Counted from the stretch's first letter, positions 44,741 through 57,103 are shown. The stretch: DNA of 64,000 bases from Atrina japonica (GCA_030159075.1 BROG01000030.1:739501-803500); one strand, 5' to 3'. The notes: generated by a model from the sequence alone, not told the origin. Numbers and translations: made by a program.

Positions 44741-45635
44741 GTGGTAGAAATGAAGAGCGAACTAGATAAATGTGGACAAATCAATGCTTGTGACATGTTG
44801 AAATATTGACATACAGTGAGTTACTGCTGACAATGGTAGAAAAGAGTTTTTTTGATATTTGATATTTTGTTTAATGCCATACTCAACAATATTTCAGTCA
44901 TATGATGGCGTCCAGTTTTTATTGGTGGAGGAGAAACCCTGGTTACCCGGGTAAAGACCACCAACCTTCTGCTAGAAAACTGGCAAACTTTCCAACTTAA
45001 TTCAAAATGACCCTAGCGGGATTCGAACCAGAAGTGAGAGGCCTTGTGTTTTAAAGCGCAATGCTCTAACCACTCGGCCACAGAGGCCCCGGTAGAACAG
45101 AGTGAAACAGACCAAAATGTTGACCAATCAATGCTTGTGACATGTTGAACTATTGACATACAGTGAGTAACTGCTGACAGTGGTAGAAAAGAGTGAAACA
45201 TACCAAAATGTTGATCAATCAATGCTTGTGACATGTTGAACTATTGACATACAGTGAGTAACTGCTGACAGTGGTAGAACAGAGTGAAACAGACCAAAAT
45301 GTTGACCAATCAATGCTTGTGACATGTTGAACTATTGACATACAGTGAGTAACTGCTGACAGTGGTAGAAAAGAGTGAAACATACCAAAATGTTGATCAA
45401 TCAATGCTTGTGACATGTTGAACTATTGACATACAGTGAGTAACTGCTGACAGTGGTAGAACAGAGTGAAACAGACCAAAATGTTGACCAATCAATGCTT
45501 GTGACATGTTGAACTATTGACATAGTGAGTTACTGCTGACAGTGGTAGAACAGAGTGAAACAGACCAAAATGTGGACCAATCAATGCTTGTGATATGTTG
45601 GACTATTGACACACAGTGAGTTACTGCTAGCAGTC
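44741..45635. repeat. 91-bp minisatellite with 182-bp higher-order period, split by a SINE
   Basis: The unit is gaccaatcaatgcttgtgac, atgttgaactattgacatac, agtgagtaactgctgacagt, ggtagaacagagtgaaacag, accaaaatgtt. The caatcaatgc phase recurs at 45121, 45212, 45303, 45394 and 45485. Units alternate between a gacc/gaacagag/acagacc type and a gatc/gaaaagag/acatacc type, so two-unit blocks have been copied. One further diverged unit lies at 44741-44850, beyond the SINE. Confidence 0.95.
44851..45092 (-). mobile_element. tRNA-derived SINE, full length, inserted in array
   Basis: On the minus strand it starts GGGGCCTCTGTGGCCGAGTG, GTTAGAGCATTGCGC (A-box), then CTTCTGGTTCGAATCCCGC (B-box). A body follows with CCGGGTAACCAGGGTTTCTC and CTCCACCAATAAAAACTGG, then the tail ATTGTTGAGTATGGCATTAA, ACAAAA and poly-A (poly-T at 44851 on the plus strand). 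The flanks ggtagaaaagag and ggtagaacagag look like a target-site duplication, though both also occur in the array unit. The body resembles MetaSINE-type molluscan elements. It is a SINE, not a functional tRNA gene. Confidence 0.85.
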
Positions 45636-46249
45636 GCTCTAGTTCCTTTGTAAGTAATGTCAAATGCAACTTATATTGAAGTCCCATACCTCCGCTAGTT
45701 AAGCAAAGTGGCCAGTTACTGGATCAAGGAAAACTGACACCTTTTCAGTATACATAAGGCCTATGCTTTCAAACATACATACCAAAAGCGTAAAGTACAA
45801 AAGTATAAAATTGTGCCTGTAGATATGATAAAATATCTCTGTATTCCACAGCATGATCATATTTACAGGTTTTACTATGGCCATATAACTGCAGGTAGCC
45901 AGAGATTTTTTTTACCATATTGATTTTGTTATCATTTTAATCATTCTCAAGGACTATTCTTTATAATGGTTGCTCAGATAAACATGACTAAATTACACAT
46001 ATGCACTGTATTATTAGCTTATATGCCTGATTTTCATAATGAAATGACATGTGATTTCATATCCCTGTAAACATAGAACTACATGATATGGTTCAACTTC
46101 TCTTTCCTATAATACTGTATATATACATAAGGAGAAACATGTTCTAGTCAAATGTACATAACCCCCTCAGATCCAAGGGATATTACAACTGATAATTTTT
46201 GTTTCCCTTATACCATATATGCTATATATTGTGTTTGAGCTAATCTGCA
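45636..46249. other. Non-coding, no clear feature
   Basis: AT-rich; nothing recognised. Confidence 0.5.
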
Positions 46250-46700
46250 CTGACTAGGGGTGAGAGATGCCATGGTTTTAAGAGAGGTTCCAGTGGGGCT
46301 CCAACCTGCACTGACTATAGGTGATAGAGGTCATGGTTAAAGAGAGGTTCCAGTGGGGCTCCAACCTGCACTGACTATAGGTGATAGAGGTCGTGGTTAA
46401 AGAGAGGTTCCAGTGGGGATCCAACCCACACTGACTTAAGGTCAGAGATTTTTTGGTTTAAGAGAGGTTCCAGTGGGACTTCAATCTGCACTGACTAGAG
46501 GTGAGGGATGTCTGAGGTGAGAGATGTCATGGTTTTAAGAGAGGCTCCAGTGGGGCTCCAATCTGCATTGAATAGAGGTGTAAGATGTATTGGTTTTAAG
46601 AGAAGTTCCAATGGGGATCCAACCTGCATTGACCAGAGTTGAGAGATGTCTTGGAATTAAGTGCAATGCTCTAACTAACTACTTAGCCACAGAGGGACCT
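46250..46700 (-). repeat. ~60-bp array built from a SINE tRNA head, about 7 copies
   Basis: The unit is gagaggttccagtggggctc, caacctgcactgactatagg, tgatagaggtcatggttaaa; period 60 bp with length variants. Each unit equals the B-box-side segment of the SINE (compare ggttccagtggggctggaac at 35886). Only the last unit continues into the A-box side (gcaatgctctaactaactac, ttagccacagagg). So an internal part of one SINE head was amplified in tandem. Confidence 0.85.
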
Positions 46701-47628
46701 AGCAAGAAACACTACAACAGGTAAATGATGATACTTGATCACTATAAAACAATTAATCTGTTTCTCTTGACTTTGTTATGACATTTATATGATATTTAAT
46801 TACATTTTGACAGTATGATAACTGTTGTTTATTCAATGATCAAATCATATGTACAAATGAAACAGAAATTTGAGATCAAGTTGATGACAAAATTTGATAC
46901 CCTACCTTCTCCCACAAACATCACAATAATTTGACACACACCATGAAATCTGATATCCAAACATAATATTATATAGGCAAGGTGGAACATGCTTTTATCA
47001 TCTCATTATATCTACATTCATACAACAGCCTCACAAATATTATATCCATTTTCAAAGAGAATTTCAAGATTACTATTACAAATTTGATGTAATCACACAG
47101 AAAAATTAGATTCAAAAGTTCTTGTCACGGAAAGATTTCATTGTGTGATATCATACATAATGTTAAATATATATTGTACATTGAAGTAAATAACTTGCAT
47201 CATACCAAGGAAGCTGCTACACTTATATCAGAGTCATGACTTTGATAACAATTTGACAAGTACATCAAGATTTTGTGTTTACAAGTGAGAGCAAGGCTTC
47301 TAATTGATTATCAGTTAATGGATGGCTGCTGATTTTTATCATGTGGAATATTTTCTATTTTCACATAGTTTTTGTATGGCCTAATTTGTGACCATTGCAC
47401 ACTTGTACAGATTAAACATATCTGGGTTTTTTTCTTCATTAGTTTCCTGTTCTGCCATACGTAAACAATAATCTTTTGTTTCTTGACCAATACTGTCTAA
47501 AGAAATGAAATCCAGAAAGGAATTCTAAACTTGAACAGCAAAATGAATAAATATGCTCTGTAAGCTTTTGCTGGTGAGTGCATTTGGTAAAATAGGTAAA
47601 ATTCAACACAGGTGTAACTATAGGACAT
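46701..47628. other. Non-coding, no clear feature
   Basis: AT-rich; nothing recognised. Confidence 0.5.
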
Positions 47629-47858
47629 ACTGTATACCTGGAATTATTACTCCTGTTTAATTTTGACTATTTTCACCCTTCAATGAGAGGGCAAAATTTT
47701 ACATGAAATGAAATTTTCAAATGAAATCATTGAACCACAGACTTACGTGCCATCCATGGGACTGGTGATTTAGGGCAAATTTAAGATGAGGTGAATATAT
47801 TTTTCTGTCGTATATGGGCGAAAAATAACCAGGGGCAAAAATTTCCAGGTAGACAGCA
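47629..47858. mobile_element. Possible GGAAATTT-type MITE
   Basis: The left end tactgtatacctggaattat and right end ggcaaaaatttccaggta are roughly inverted, with gaggg...caaaatttt and gggcgaaaaataac inside. It resembles a MITE class common in bivalve genomes (ends of the CCTGGAAATTTT.GCG type). Decayed. Confidence 0.4.
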
Positions 47859-48481
47859 ATTCAACTGTGGGATCACAGTTGTAAATTTTTCTTGATATTG
47901 ACATAATCAAAATAAATTTCAATTTGACTTTTTATCTCCAGTTGTATTACAATATATATTTTTTTTTTTTGGAATAATCAATTTTGTAAATATGTCATTA
48001 ATGATAAATTGGCTTAAGTTTGGTTACCATGAGGACATGAATTATGTAACATAAATATAACTCTAATTCAACACAGGTGTGACATACAGGTAGAAATATG
48101 CAGGTGTAACATAACAATACAATTATTCACTTACTGATACAAAATATTTATGTATTTAATGTCATAATCTATTACACAACACAGGTGATGTAAGTTAAAC
48201 ACAATTGTAGACAAGATTATAAAAGAAAATGGTATGCAGCAGTGGCTAAAATTTCTAATTAACATCAGGTGTGACAAATTTACCCATTTCCTTACATTGA
48301 TGTACATTTCTGTACATTACACATGGCACATACCTATAATTTACCAATTTTAGGATGTTCAGGTGTTTGCTGACAGATATTTGGGGGTTACTTTATTCAA
48401 ACTTCATTAAGGGGTAATCAAGACACAATTTAGGTATTGTCCGATTTATATAACTTGGTGGGCTAGAGTAGCCTTTAGATT
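47859..48481. other. Non-coding with scattered acaggtgtgac phrases
   Basis: The phrase (a)acacaggtgt(a/g)ac recurs at about 47603, 48069, 48102, 48182 and 48265, and further at 49651 and 49685, spaced irregularly. I cannot assign it. Confidence 0.4.
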
Positions 48482-48681
48482 ACCATACGGTGGATTCTAC
48501 TCACTATTTGGTTATCCATACGGTGGATTCTACTCACTATTTGGTTATCCATACGGTGGATTCTACTCACTATTTGGTTATCCATACGGTGGATTCTACT
48601 CACTATTTGGTTATCCATATGGTGGATTCTACTCACTATTTGGTTATCCATATGGTGGATTCTACTCACTATTTGGTTATG
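48482..48681. repeat. 33-bp minisatellite, 6 copies
   Basis: ccatacggtggattctactc, actatttggttat repeated with only a c/t change (tacgg/tatgg). A multiple of 3, so frames with an 11-residue period stay open on both strands. Confidence 0.95.
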
Positions 48682-49933
48682 ATAGTCTCCACAGGAAAAG
48701 CATTAGTCTCAAAAGGGAAAAGCATTTTATTACCAACTGGATCAGTGAGCATATGACAAGTAAGAACAATTACTTTTACAAGTGAAATTTTAATGTATAA
48801 CCTAATTTCTAAAGTCATCCAGGTCACGAAAAGGTTCATGACACTGTACCTTGTCAGGTTACATGGATTTTACTATATTTTGATGTTTTTGTCAGCTTCT
48901 CAATAGATATATACCTCCATGTATTTATTAACTATCATAGAACTATCATTGAACAGCCAATAAGACCAAAGGGTGGTTCATTCTACCCTGAATATATCCC
49001 TGGTGATATCATACATTTAAAGTATACAATTGAGGGAGTTAGTAAGGCTCTCTGGTTCACGAGATCAGACCTATTTCCATCAGCTTTGCGTCAGGAAATT
49101 TGATATTAAACGTTCACTGTTTTATCTTACCAAAACAAACATTACAGAATAAAGCTTCAATAATTCACGTTTAACTATAACAAGGATCATAATTACAGTT
49201 ACATGGGATTAATTTATACGCTCGTGGATTAACTTATTTTCTTAGTGCATGATTTTTGGTAAATTTTAGAAAAAAAAGTTTGTTTTAATGATTAACTTAT
49301 CTATAAAGAAAAATCAGTAACTGTATAGTATGCACATGAAATATAACTGTACAGATCTCAGCTATCAGACAGATATGAGACACCTGTCAGTAACCTTTTG
49401 ATATCTGTCAGCAAAGTCAAAATATCTGTGATATCCAGGTGACTATCATGGTTATGTTGATAAAAAATCATATAATAACTGTAGGTGTATTTGTAAACAA
49501 ATCAGATAACACTCATACTCATAACATCATGATTAGTTTTCATATTAATTTTTTGTCTACATTATTATTCTTGGTAATACCTTCTACAGTGTATATTTTG
49601 CACAATACAGGTATGGATGATAAACTGAAAAACTAATAAAGTTCATGACAGGTGTAAAATTACCACAATCACCATAGATATCAAACACAGGTGTGATAAT
49701 AAAGCTGTTATATCAACTACAGTACAAATAACATAGGCTTGTAGTACATCACTGTACATTAAATATACATCTCGCAGATATAAAAATAATCTGTATTGTA
49801 ACATCTTCCTAAAAAGAAATCAAAGTATCATAAACTGAAATGTGTGCAGGCATTTTCTCTTATAAGTGACTGAAACAAAAATGCATCAACATTAATAATT
49901 TATATGTAATGTTTGTAAACTCGGTAATCTTAC
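48682..49933. other. Non-coding (intron on the PDE4 model)
   Basis: No exon recognised. This would be the 5' end of the long intron if 49934-50016 is a PDE4 first exon. Confidence 0.5.
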
Positions 49934-50016
49934 CTTCTCCAGAACGAGTATCGTTGTTGCGGTACCCGTAGAGCACTTGTACTCAAAACTCGATGAAAAC
50001 CCTCTGTTGTAGCCAT
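49934..50016 (-). CDS. Candidate alternative first coding exon of PDE4
   Basis: On the minus strand an ATG at 50016 opens 27 codons (MATTEGFHRVLSTSALRV, then PQQRYSFWR) and ends ...TGGAGAAG|GTAAGA, a good donor leaving phase 2. That is exactly the phase accepted at 15928, and the join makes an unbroken ...[16 protein letters not shown]. Long PDE4 isoforms in animals use several short, divergent first exons that splice to the UCR1 block, and the Arg/Ser motif just before the join (QRYSF) is in keeping with the basic PKA-site region there. The ATG is preceded by TTTACTCCAACAG, so a 5' UTR exon further upstream is also possible. What is seen is the ATG, frame, donor and phase match; the assignment to PDE4 is inference, since 27 residues cannot prove homology and the intron would be 34 kb. 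Confidence 0.5.
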
Positions 50017-51939
50017 CTGTTGGAGTAAATATGAGCTAGTCCAGTTAAGTATCTCAATCATCAATAGTATAGCTAGCAAACACAATACCTCGGTATATAT
50101 GCTGACGATCAGCTGAAGAAATATAATCTCCCTTTAATAGTTGATGTCTTAATCCAAACACTATATAAAAATCAATGATATTGTTGTCATGGCTTTTTTT
50201 TAACATTTAGTAATAAAGTTCTGTTAATAGAGTTTATTTTCAGGCAGTGAGGATAAAGTTGACCGATTGTGTGCCTACCAACATACAGTACACGTATGGG
50301 TATCCATTGCAATTTGCTGAACCATGACAAAAAATCTTATGCAAGTAAATCCGTTGAGCAATTCTAATCTGTAACAAAAGGAATAAAAGTCTTGTTTAAT
50401 CAGCTCATGTGTGTGGCGCCTCTCACCTCGCTGTCAAAATATCTGGACAAAATCTCAAAACACCAGAACATAACACACAATAAGGATGCACTCATATTTT
50501 CTTGATAAATCAGATCATATCCAGTAAAATAATTTCTAGTGCTACAATAAATAGACCCCAAGAAGTATAAATATTTTAGTATCCTCTTAACACTAATTTG
50601 CCTTGTACTTCATAATAGAAACAAATATCTCGTACTCGTATTCCTACACATGCACGCACTTTAACATCCTCATGGCTATTAGGAGAGATGGAAAAATGTG
50701 ATTATAACAAAAATGAATGTAAAGAAATCCGAAAGTATAAATCCTATTGAATTTATTGCCATTGTATTACATATACTAAGTAGTTTGGGATCATTAAATA
50801 ATGAGATATGATTTGCATTTTTTATATTTGCAAGCTTCTCCAGATTCATTGCTCTAATTACTACATTGTAAAAAAGAATGTCGGAAATACTGCATGTAAA
50901 GCAGGCTCTCCGTCAATGCCCGGTGATGAGAGACGTCTGGTATTTAGTGGCAGTATTCTAGTGAACACTCGTACATTTGTGTAATTTTGACATTCACGAA
51001 ATGCAGAGGAGTAAGAATTATTGTACATGTATATTCTATTTATAGCTTTTACACTTTATTTTTGGTTATGTGAAACTGGGATTTAGTTAGGCCAAGGATT
51101 CAAACCTCATAATATTAGATAATACATCAAGATGTTTTGGTGGTGTAAATATAATCTTCCCTGATTAACGTCCTCCAAGCCTATATTGAAATTATGGCTA
51201 AAGATTTCCTAGCAGTCTCAGTTTACTATCCCTATGTACTTGAAGAATCATCGAAGTTTTAAAAAAATTATATTTAAATGCCAGTTTTTAATTATCATTA
51301 TAATTATTTTATTGTATATTTTGAAAACTGAGATGTCACTTAAATTATCTGGGGTGAGGGATAGCTTTAATTAGGATAAAATCATCTAGAAATATCAAGT
51401 ATCACATTTTTTGCACATTAAAAATTAAAAACTTTGTATATATTAACAGCGTAAATGTTCAATTTTTAGTTCAGAAATTTGAATGAATAAATTGTATATA
51501 TGATCCTGAAAATATGACTTTCCTGTATATTTTAGAGCATTAGTATATGGGTACACTGAAGTTTGGAGTATTTATTTCTTGGTCAGCTGTTGATATCACT
51601 GGACACTGCTGGCCAGACATAACATTCAGAATGCTTTATGGTCATCTCCAGTCTATTTTTTGTAATTTACAAAAGACTCAACACATGAAGTAATCAAAGG
51701 TCACCTTACATCAACAAATATATATCTCATCCGATTAATTATTAACCTAACTTCTGCCAGCTTGTTCAATCACAGCAATGAAAAGTGACTAAGTCCAAAA
51801 CAGGGTCATTTCAATCCAGTATTTGAACCAAAGTATGTGCTGAGATTTATTAGACATATACTTATATATATCATGTATGTTCAGTTGCAGTACCTGTATG
51901 AACAGCAGAGGCAGGTAAACCTGACCTCAACTGATCACC
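50017..51939. other. Possible PDE4 5' flank; non-coding
   Basis: TATATATACCGAGG on the minus strand about 80 nt upstream of the ATG is a weak TATA-like candidate. No other feature is recognised. Confidence 0.4.
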
Positions 51940-52030
51940 TTAACCCTTTCAAGACTACAAACTATAACAGACTGTTCTAAGACAATAGAATATACCAAGT
52001 CATTTAGATACCAAGGGGTGATAGGGTTAA
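51940..52030. mobile_element. TTAA mini-MITE
   Basis: 91 bp from ttaaccctttcaagacta to ggggtgatagggttaa, TTAA at both ends, inverted termini (TTAACCCT...AGGGTTAA). The interior has gactgttctaagacaatag. Confidence 0.75.
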
Positions 52031-52462
52031 CCTGACACTGACGCTGGGGCAATAGCATATAGTTTCCTTCAACTTTGTAGAGATGTGATAAAAATGAGAT
52101 TAGTAAATGTTCACTTCTAGTTGATAACAATTTTAGTATGTCAATTATCAGAAACCAGCTACTTAGAATAAAACTATAATAAACCAAATTATTTTAGGAT
52201 ATGGTTTATTGTCATCATAAATAAGTAAAGTACCATCGGATAATGAAAAGCTAACAAAGCACATGAGTTTGATAATTGTAATATAAATATTTAATGAACA
52301 GAGAGACATGTCAGAACATCCTGATGGAATACTAGTCTATAGATTTTTTATGGCACATTGAAGCTTAAGGGCCATAACTCTGTTAAAACTGGTGGAAACA
52401 GAAAGATGATTTATGTGCAAGTTGTAACTATGAAATCATGGAACAAACATCAGTTGCATATC
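52031..52462. other. Non-coding, no clear feature
   Basis: Nothing recognised. Confidence 0.5.
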
Positions 52463-52553
52463 TTAACTCATGTACCTTTGAAAAACAATGGACTCTTCTG
52501 TAAATCAATGACTGAGACCAGTCCAAATGTGTCTTTAGGGGTGAATTAGTTAA
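52463..52553. mobile_element. TTAA mini-MITE
   Basis: 91 bp from ttaactcatgtacctttgaa to taggggtgaattagttaa, with aacaatggactcttctgtaa inside. TTAA at both ends. Confidence 0.75.
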
Positions 52554-53735
52554 AGAATCATAATCAAAAGAAAAATGAAGTCACAATTCTCCAAGTTCAA
52601 CAGAAATATGTAAAGAAAGTAAATCAGAAAGAGAAATTAATGATCTATAATTTGTAAGTACATGTGCACCTAATATGGGCCAAAATGAGCAGGCATCACA
52701 AGACAGTTTAGAAAACTATTTGATAAATAAAAGAGGACAGTTAACTACAACCTTAGTGTAACCGTGATGGTTGATCATTATATTTATACATTTAATACTT
52801 TAAATTTGCTATGTTGATTACACTTAAATGAAAACATGACCACATTTTCAGCACACGAGTTCACACATTTTCCTGGTACTCATAGAAAGCAGAAATATTT
52901 AGGGTTGTGAAATGTTCAGACTAGGCTTAGTCACAACATATTGTAAAATACTTGCGCATGCAAAGAACATGTATTCATTTCATAATTCAAATTTATCTAT
53001 TCAGTTACCGATTAACTCACGTGCACTGTCTGTCTTGATCTAAAGTTTCCTTAGTACACACAGTTGTAAAACAGGAAGTCTGTGGTTGTATGGGAAGATA
53101 GCTCAAGATTTACTCAGCTTTTTAAACATTACACACTTCATACAAAATTGATTGCTAAACAAATTTTATGCAAAACAAATGCTGATACATTCTCTTCAGT
53201 CTATTTAATTATCAAGTCAGGTAGAGATAAGATAACATCATTTTATCCCAGAGGTTTACTGTCACAAAAAAAAAAAAAAAAAGTAAAAAAGTAATTGTTG
53301 ACATTTTTAGCTTTTGCAGGGTAAAAAAAGACTTACTCTTTTTGACATATCCCTATAAGTGCCCCACCCCTTTTTTCACATATAGTCAGAATATTTTCTA
53401 GCTGGTTGAAAATGAAATGAGGACCTGGAAAACCATAAGTAACAGTTTATCTGTTGCCCCCAGCAACAGAATTATGTTGATAGGTGTCCTCAGTAATAAC
53501 TACAACAACTTTACCACTGTACCTTCAAAATGTTTTACATCAATTTGACTATTAATTGGTCCCATTAAGCGCCCACCCCTTTTTACTTATTTTTGTAGCA
53601 ACTTGGGCACTTCATGGTTTGAATCTGTATTTAATCTAAGTAACTTTTGACTTCCTCTTATACCATATCTAAAAACATGCTGAAGGTGGTTTGGCCAAAA
53701 AGCAAAGCAATGTATTTTGAGTTTTGATTTGAAGG
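52554..53735. other. Non-coding, A-run
   Basis: A poly-A run of about 17 lies at 53265-53281. No gene. The frame at 53082-53294 has no recognised domain. Confidence 0.5.
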
Positions 53736-53819
53736 TCAAACCTCTGAAAAACAATGGACTCTTCTGTAAATCAATGACTCAGACCAGTCCAAATGTGTCT
53801 TTAGTGGTGAAAAAGTTAA
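53736..53819. mobile_element. TTAA mini-MITE, left end decayed
   Basis: Contains cctctgaaaaacaatggact, cagaccagtccaaatgtgtc and ends tggtgaaaaagttaa; close to the copy at 52463. Confidence 0.7.
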
Positions 53820-54469
53820 CTCATCCAGTAACTATCAAAATAAATAAATAAATAAATTTATGAAAATATAACATTTTTACCTTAAATATAACACAAATCT
53901 GTGAAAGAACATTTTTTAAAATAGTGAATAGATCAGATATCCTCTCCTCATGAAAATTACCTACTTGAAAGAAAAAAAGAAAAAAGAAGTTGAGCTTACC
54001 AGATATTGCCTATATCTAATTCAGGGTATTTTTGCCACTACAAAACTGACAAGAATTAATCAGAGAATACCCTGCTGTGTTAATGAGGTGTTTGGAGGAG
54101 GACCCAGGTACAAATATTTATCTGGCTGATATAAAACTTTTGACCATTGACAAAAAGATTTAATACACAATCTGATAAAAGTTCTATAATCTCAATTTAA
54201 ACTAGCATTTTCATTAAACAAATATCAAATAAAAAACATGTTTATTCAAGTATGATTGTATGCTTGCAGATTTCAACAAAGTTGACGTAATTTTTTCTGA
54301 TATAAGTGGCATCAAATTCATGTTTAGAAATTGTACCGCTTACATTACAGTCGTCTATTTAACACAGGTGGATTGACATACATGTAGCTAAAGTTAAGCA
54401 TAAAAGTCATATTTCAAAAGTAAATAATTGAAAACATTACAAAAATATGGTCTACGCGAATGAAGTATG
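53820..54469. other. Non-coding, no clear feature
   Basis: AT-rich; nothing recognised. Confidence 0.5.
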
Positions 54470-55860
54470 GCTTCTGGACAATGAAAAAAGTCTAGCTAAC
54501 AAATTATCTCACTGTTTGGCCCAGTTCTGTTTATGCCGATAAATTACATTGTATCGCTACAGGACAATAAAAAAAAGTCTAGCTAACAAATTTGTTCATA
54601 TTGGCCCAGGTCTGTTTATTGCTGATTAATTATGGGCAATAGAGGGCAATGAAATAAGTCTAGCTAACATATCTGCCCATGTTGGCCCAGTTCTATTTAT
54701 TGCTGATTAATTATGGGCAATAGAGGGCAATGAAATAAGTCTAGCTAACATATCTGCCCATGTTGGCCCAGTTCTGTTTATTGCTGATTAATTATGGGCA
54801 ATACAGGGCAATGAAATAAGTCTAGCTAACATATCTGCCCATGTTGGCCCAGTTCTGTTTATTGCTGATTAATTATGGGCAATAGAGGGCAATGAAATAA
54901 GTCTAGCTAACATATCTGCCCATGTTGGCCCAGTTCTGTTTATTGCTGATTAGTAATGGGCAATACAGGGCAATGAAGTAAGTCTAGCTAACATATCTGC
55001 CCATGTTGGCCCAGTTCTGTTTATTGCTGATTAATTATGGGCAATACAGGGCAATGAAATAAGTCTAGCTAACATATCTACTCATGTTGGCCCAGTTCTG
55101 TTTATTGCTGATTAGTAATGGGCAATACAGGGCATTATGAAGTAAGTCTAGCTAACATATCTGCCCATGTTGGCCCAGTTCTGTTTATTGCTGATTAATT
55201 ATGGGCAATACAGGGCAATGAAATAAGTCTAGCTAACATATCTACTCATGTTGGCCCAGTTCTGTTTATTGCTGATTAATTATGGGCAATACAGGGCAAT
55301 GAAATAAGTCTAGCTAACATATCTACTCATGTTGGCCCAGTTCTGTTTATTGCTGATTAGTAATGGGCAATACAGGGCAATGAAATAAGTCTAGCTAACA
55401 TATCTACTCATGTTGGCCCAGTTCTGTTTATGTGGATTAATTATGGCTGCAGGGCAATGAAATAAGTCTAGCTAACATATCATATCTACTCATGTTGGTC
55501 CAGTTCTGTTCATGCCGATTAATTATGGCTACAAGGCAATAAAATAGTCTGGCTAATAAACTGGCTCATGTTGGTCCAGTTCTGTTCATGCCGATTAATT
55601 ATGGCTACAAATCAATAAAATAGTCTAGCTAATAAACTGGCTTATGATGGACCAGTTCTGTTCATGCCGATTAATTATGGCTACAAATCAATAAAATAGT
55701 CTAGCTAATAAACTGGCTTATGATGGACCAGTTCTGTTCATGCCGATTAATTATGGCTACAAATCAATAAAGTAGTCTAGCTAATAAACTGGCTTATGAT
55801 GGACCAGTTCTGTTCATGCCCATTATTTATGGCTACAAGACAATCTAGATAACACATCAT
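54470..55860. repeat. 81-bp / 76-bp minisatellite, about 17 copies
   Basis: The main unit (81 bp) is tggcccagttctgtttattg, ctgattaattatgggcaata, cagggcaatgaaataagtct, agctaacatatctgcccatg, t. From about 55480 it shifts to a 76-bp form (ggaccagttctgttcatgcc, gattaattatggctacaaat, caataaaatagtctagctaa, taaactggcttatgat). The two forms are each homogeneous, with transitional units between. Confidence 0.95.
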
Positions 55861-56482
55861 CTGCTCATGTTGCTGCTCCGCCTTTTTTTCACTTTGGCAT
55901 TATTTTGGCATGCATAATTTTCCTGAAGCAACTGAATACCATCTGTAACATGATAGATATTTCATCAAATTTTTAGAATTATTTTCTTTATCATCACGCT
56001 GTCACTAGGTATCTGAGAAATTTTCATTTCAGTTCTGAATCAACATCATCACCAGCAGACAGTCCCCTGAATACTACACTCTCTACATTGATGAAAACAT
56101 TCCCTCTGAGATACATGCAATTAAATTCTTAGATTGATATTGACAAAACTATAGTTAAGTTTATATAGGTGGTTTACCCAAGCCTTGAGATAACACAAGA
56201 TGATAAAGTCAAAGTTACTGTTAATATCAAAATAGCATATTCTCTTTTCAATAATGGACCTTTCAAATCATTTCAAATAATCTGATATTTTTACACAAAG
56301 CCATTTCAATTTAGACAAGTTATTAAAACAGAGAAATTGAAAGCGACTGGAAAGGTATTTGATTTCAATTCAAACCAGCTGATTTTTCAAATTACATGAG
56401 TTTAATGTAGCCAAGTTCTGTTATACTTGTTTGTACTCTGGGATGTGATTAGATGGGAAACAATTATATAATATTATTTTTG
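55861..56482. other. Non-coding, no clear feature
   Basis: AT-rich; nothing recognised. Confidence 0.5.
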
Positions 56483-56605
56483 TTCAACAATACATTTAAC
56501 AACTTTCCAGGTAAATGGCGGTGGCCAATTTTTAATGGTAAAGGCAAGAACCTACTTACAATGTACCCTAGTGGAGACAACCAACCTACCATCACCTAAA
56601 GCTTG
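56483..56605 (-). mobile_element. SINE tail fragment
   Basis: ttcaacaatacatttaacaa, aatggcggtggccaattttt, aatggtaaaggcaagaacc and acaatgtaccctagtggaga match the tail and body of the SINE at 35736, in the same orientation. The tRNA head is absent. Confidence 0.6.
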
Positions 56606-57013
56606 TATGTCTCAGAATAAGAGAAATTTTCCTGATAAGTCATTAAAAAAACCTGCTAGCAACATACTGACACTCATTCAAACTTCTATAAATAAAAACA
56701 TGTTTAAATGTATCCTAGCATGGTTCAAATTTCCTTAACAAAAAATTCATTCAAATCTACAACTGTGCATCACATTTTATATAATTTATGGGGAAAACTG
56801 CATTCTATAAATGCACATAAATAAACCACCAGTACTGAAGTTAAATAATTAACTCAGTTATTGAAGAATTTAAATCATTTGACTATATAATATTTCACGT
56901 ATTCCGACATATGGCACAGATGACTGCTCGTGTTGATACAATGAATATGTAACTGACATGTTTTGGTTTGTTTTTGATGTTTTTATCAGCTTGAGTTCAT
57001 ATCTCTTTCCATA
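56606..57013. other. Non-coding, no clear feature
   Basis: Nothing recognised. Confidence 0.5.
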
Positions 57014-57103
57014 TCAACTTATTCACCCTATAGACACATTTGGACTGGACTAAGTCATTGATGTACAGAATAGGCCATTGTTTTTCAAGGGAAGATGAGT
57101 TAA
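57014..57103. mobile_element. TTAA mini-MITE
   Basis: caacttattcaccctataga ... gccattgtttttcaaggg ... gatgagttaa. It matches 13789 and 59241; TTAA is intact at the right end only. Confidence 0.65.

Noticed and set aside
45015..45092. tRNA gene (Ser/Leu-like)
   Set aside because: Good A- and B-box matches, but it is joined to a SINE body and tail and recurs as degraded copies; the cloverleaf is not convincingly complete.
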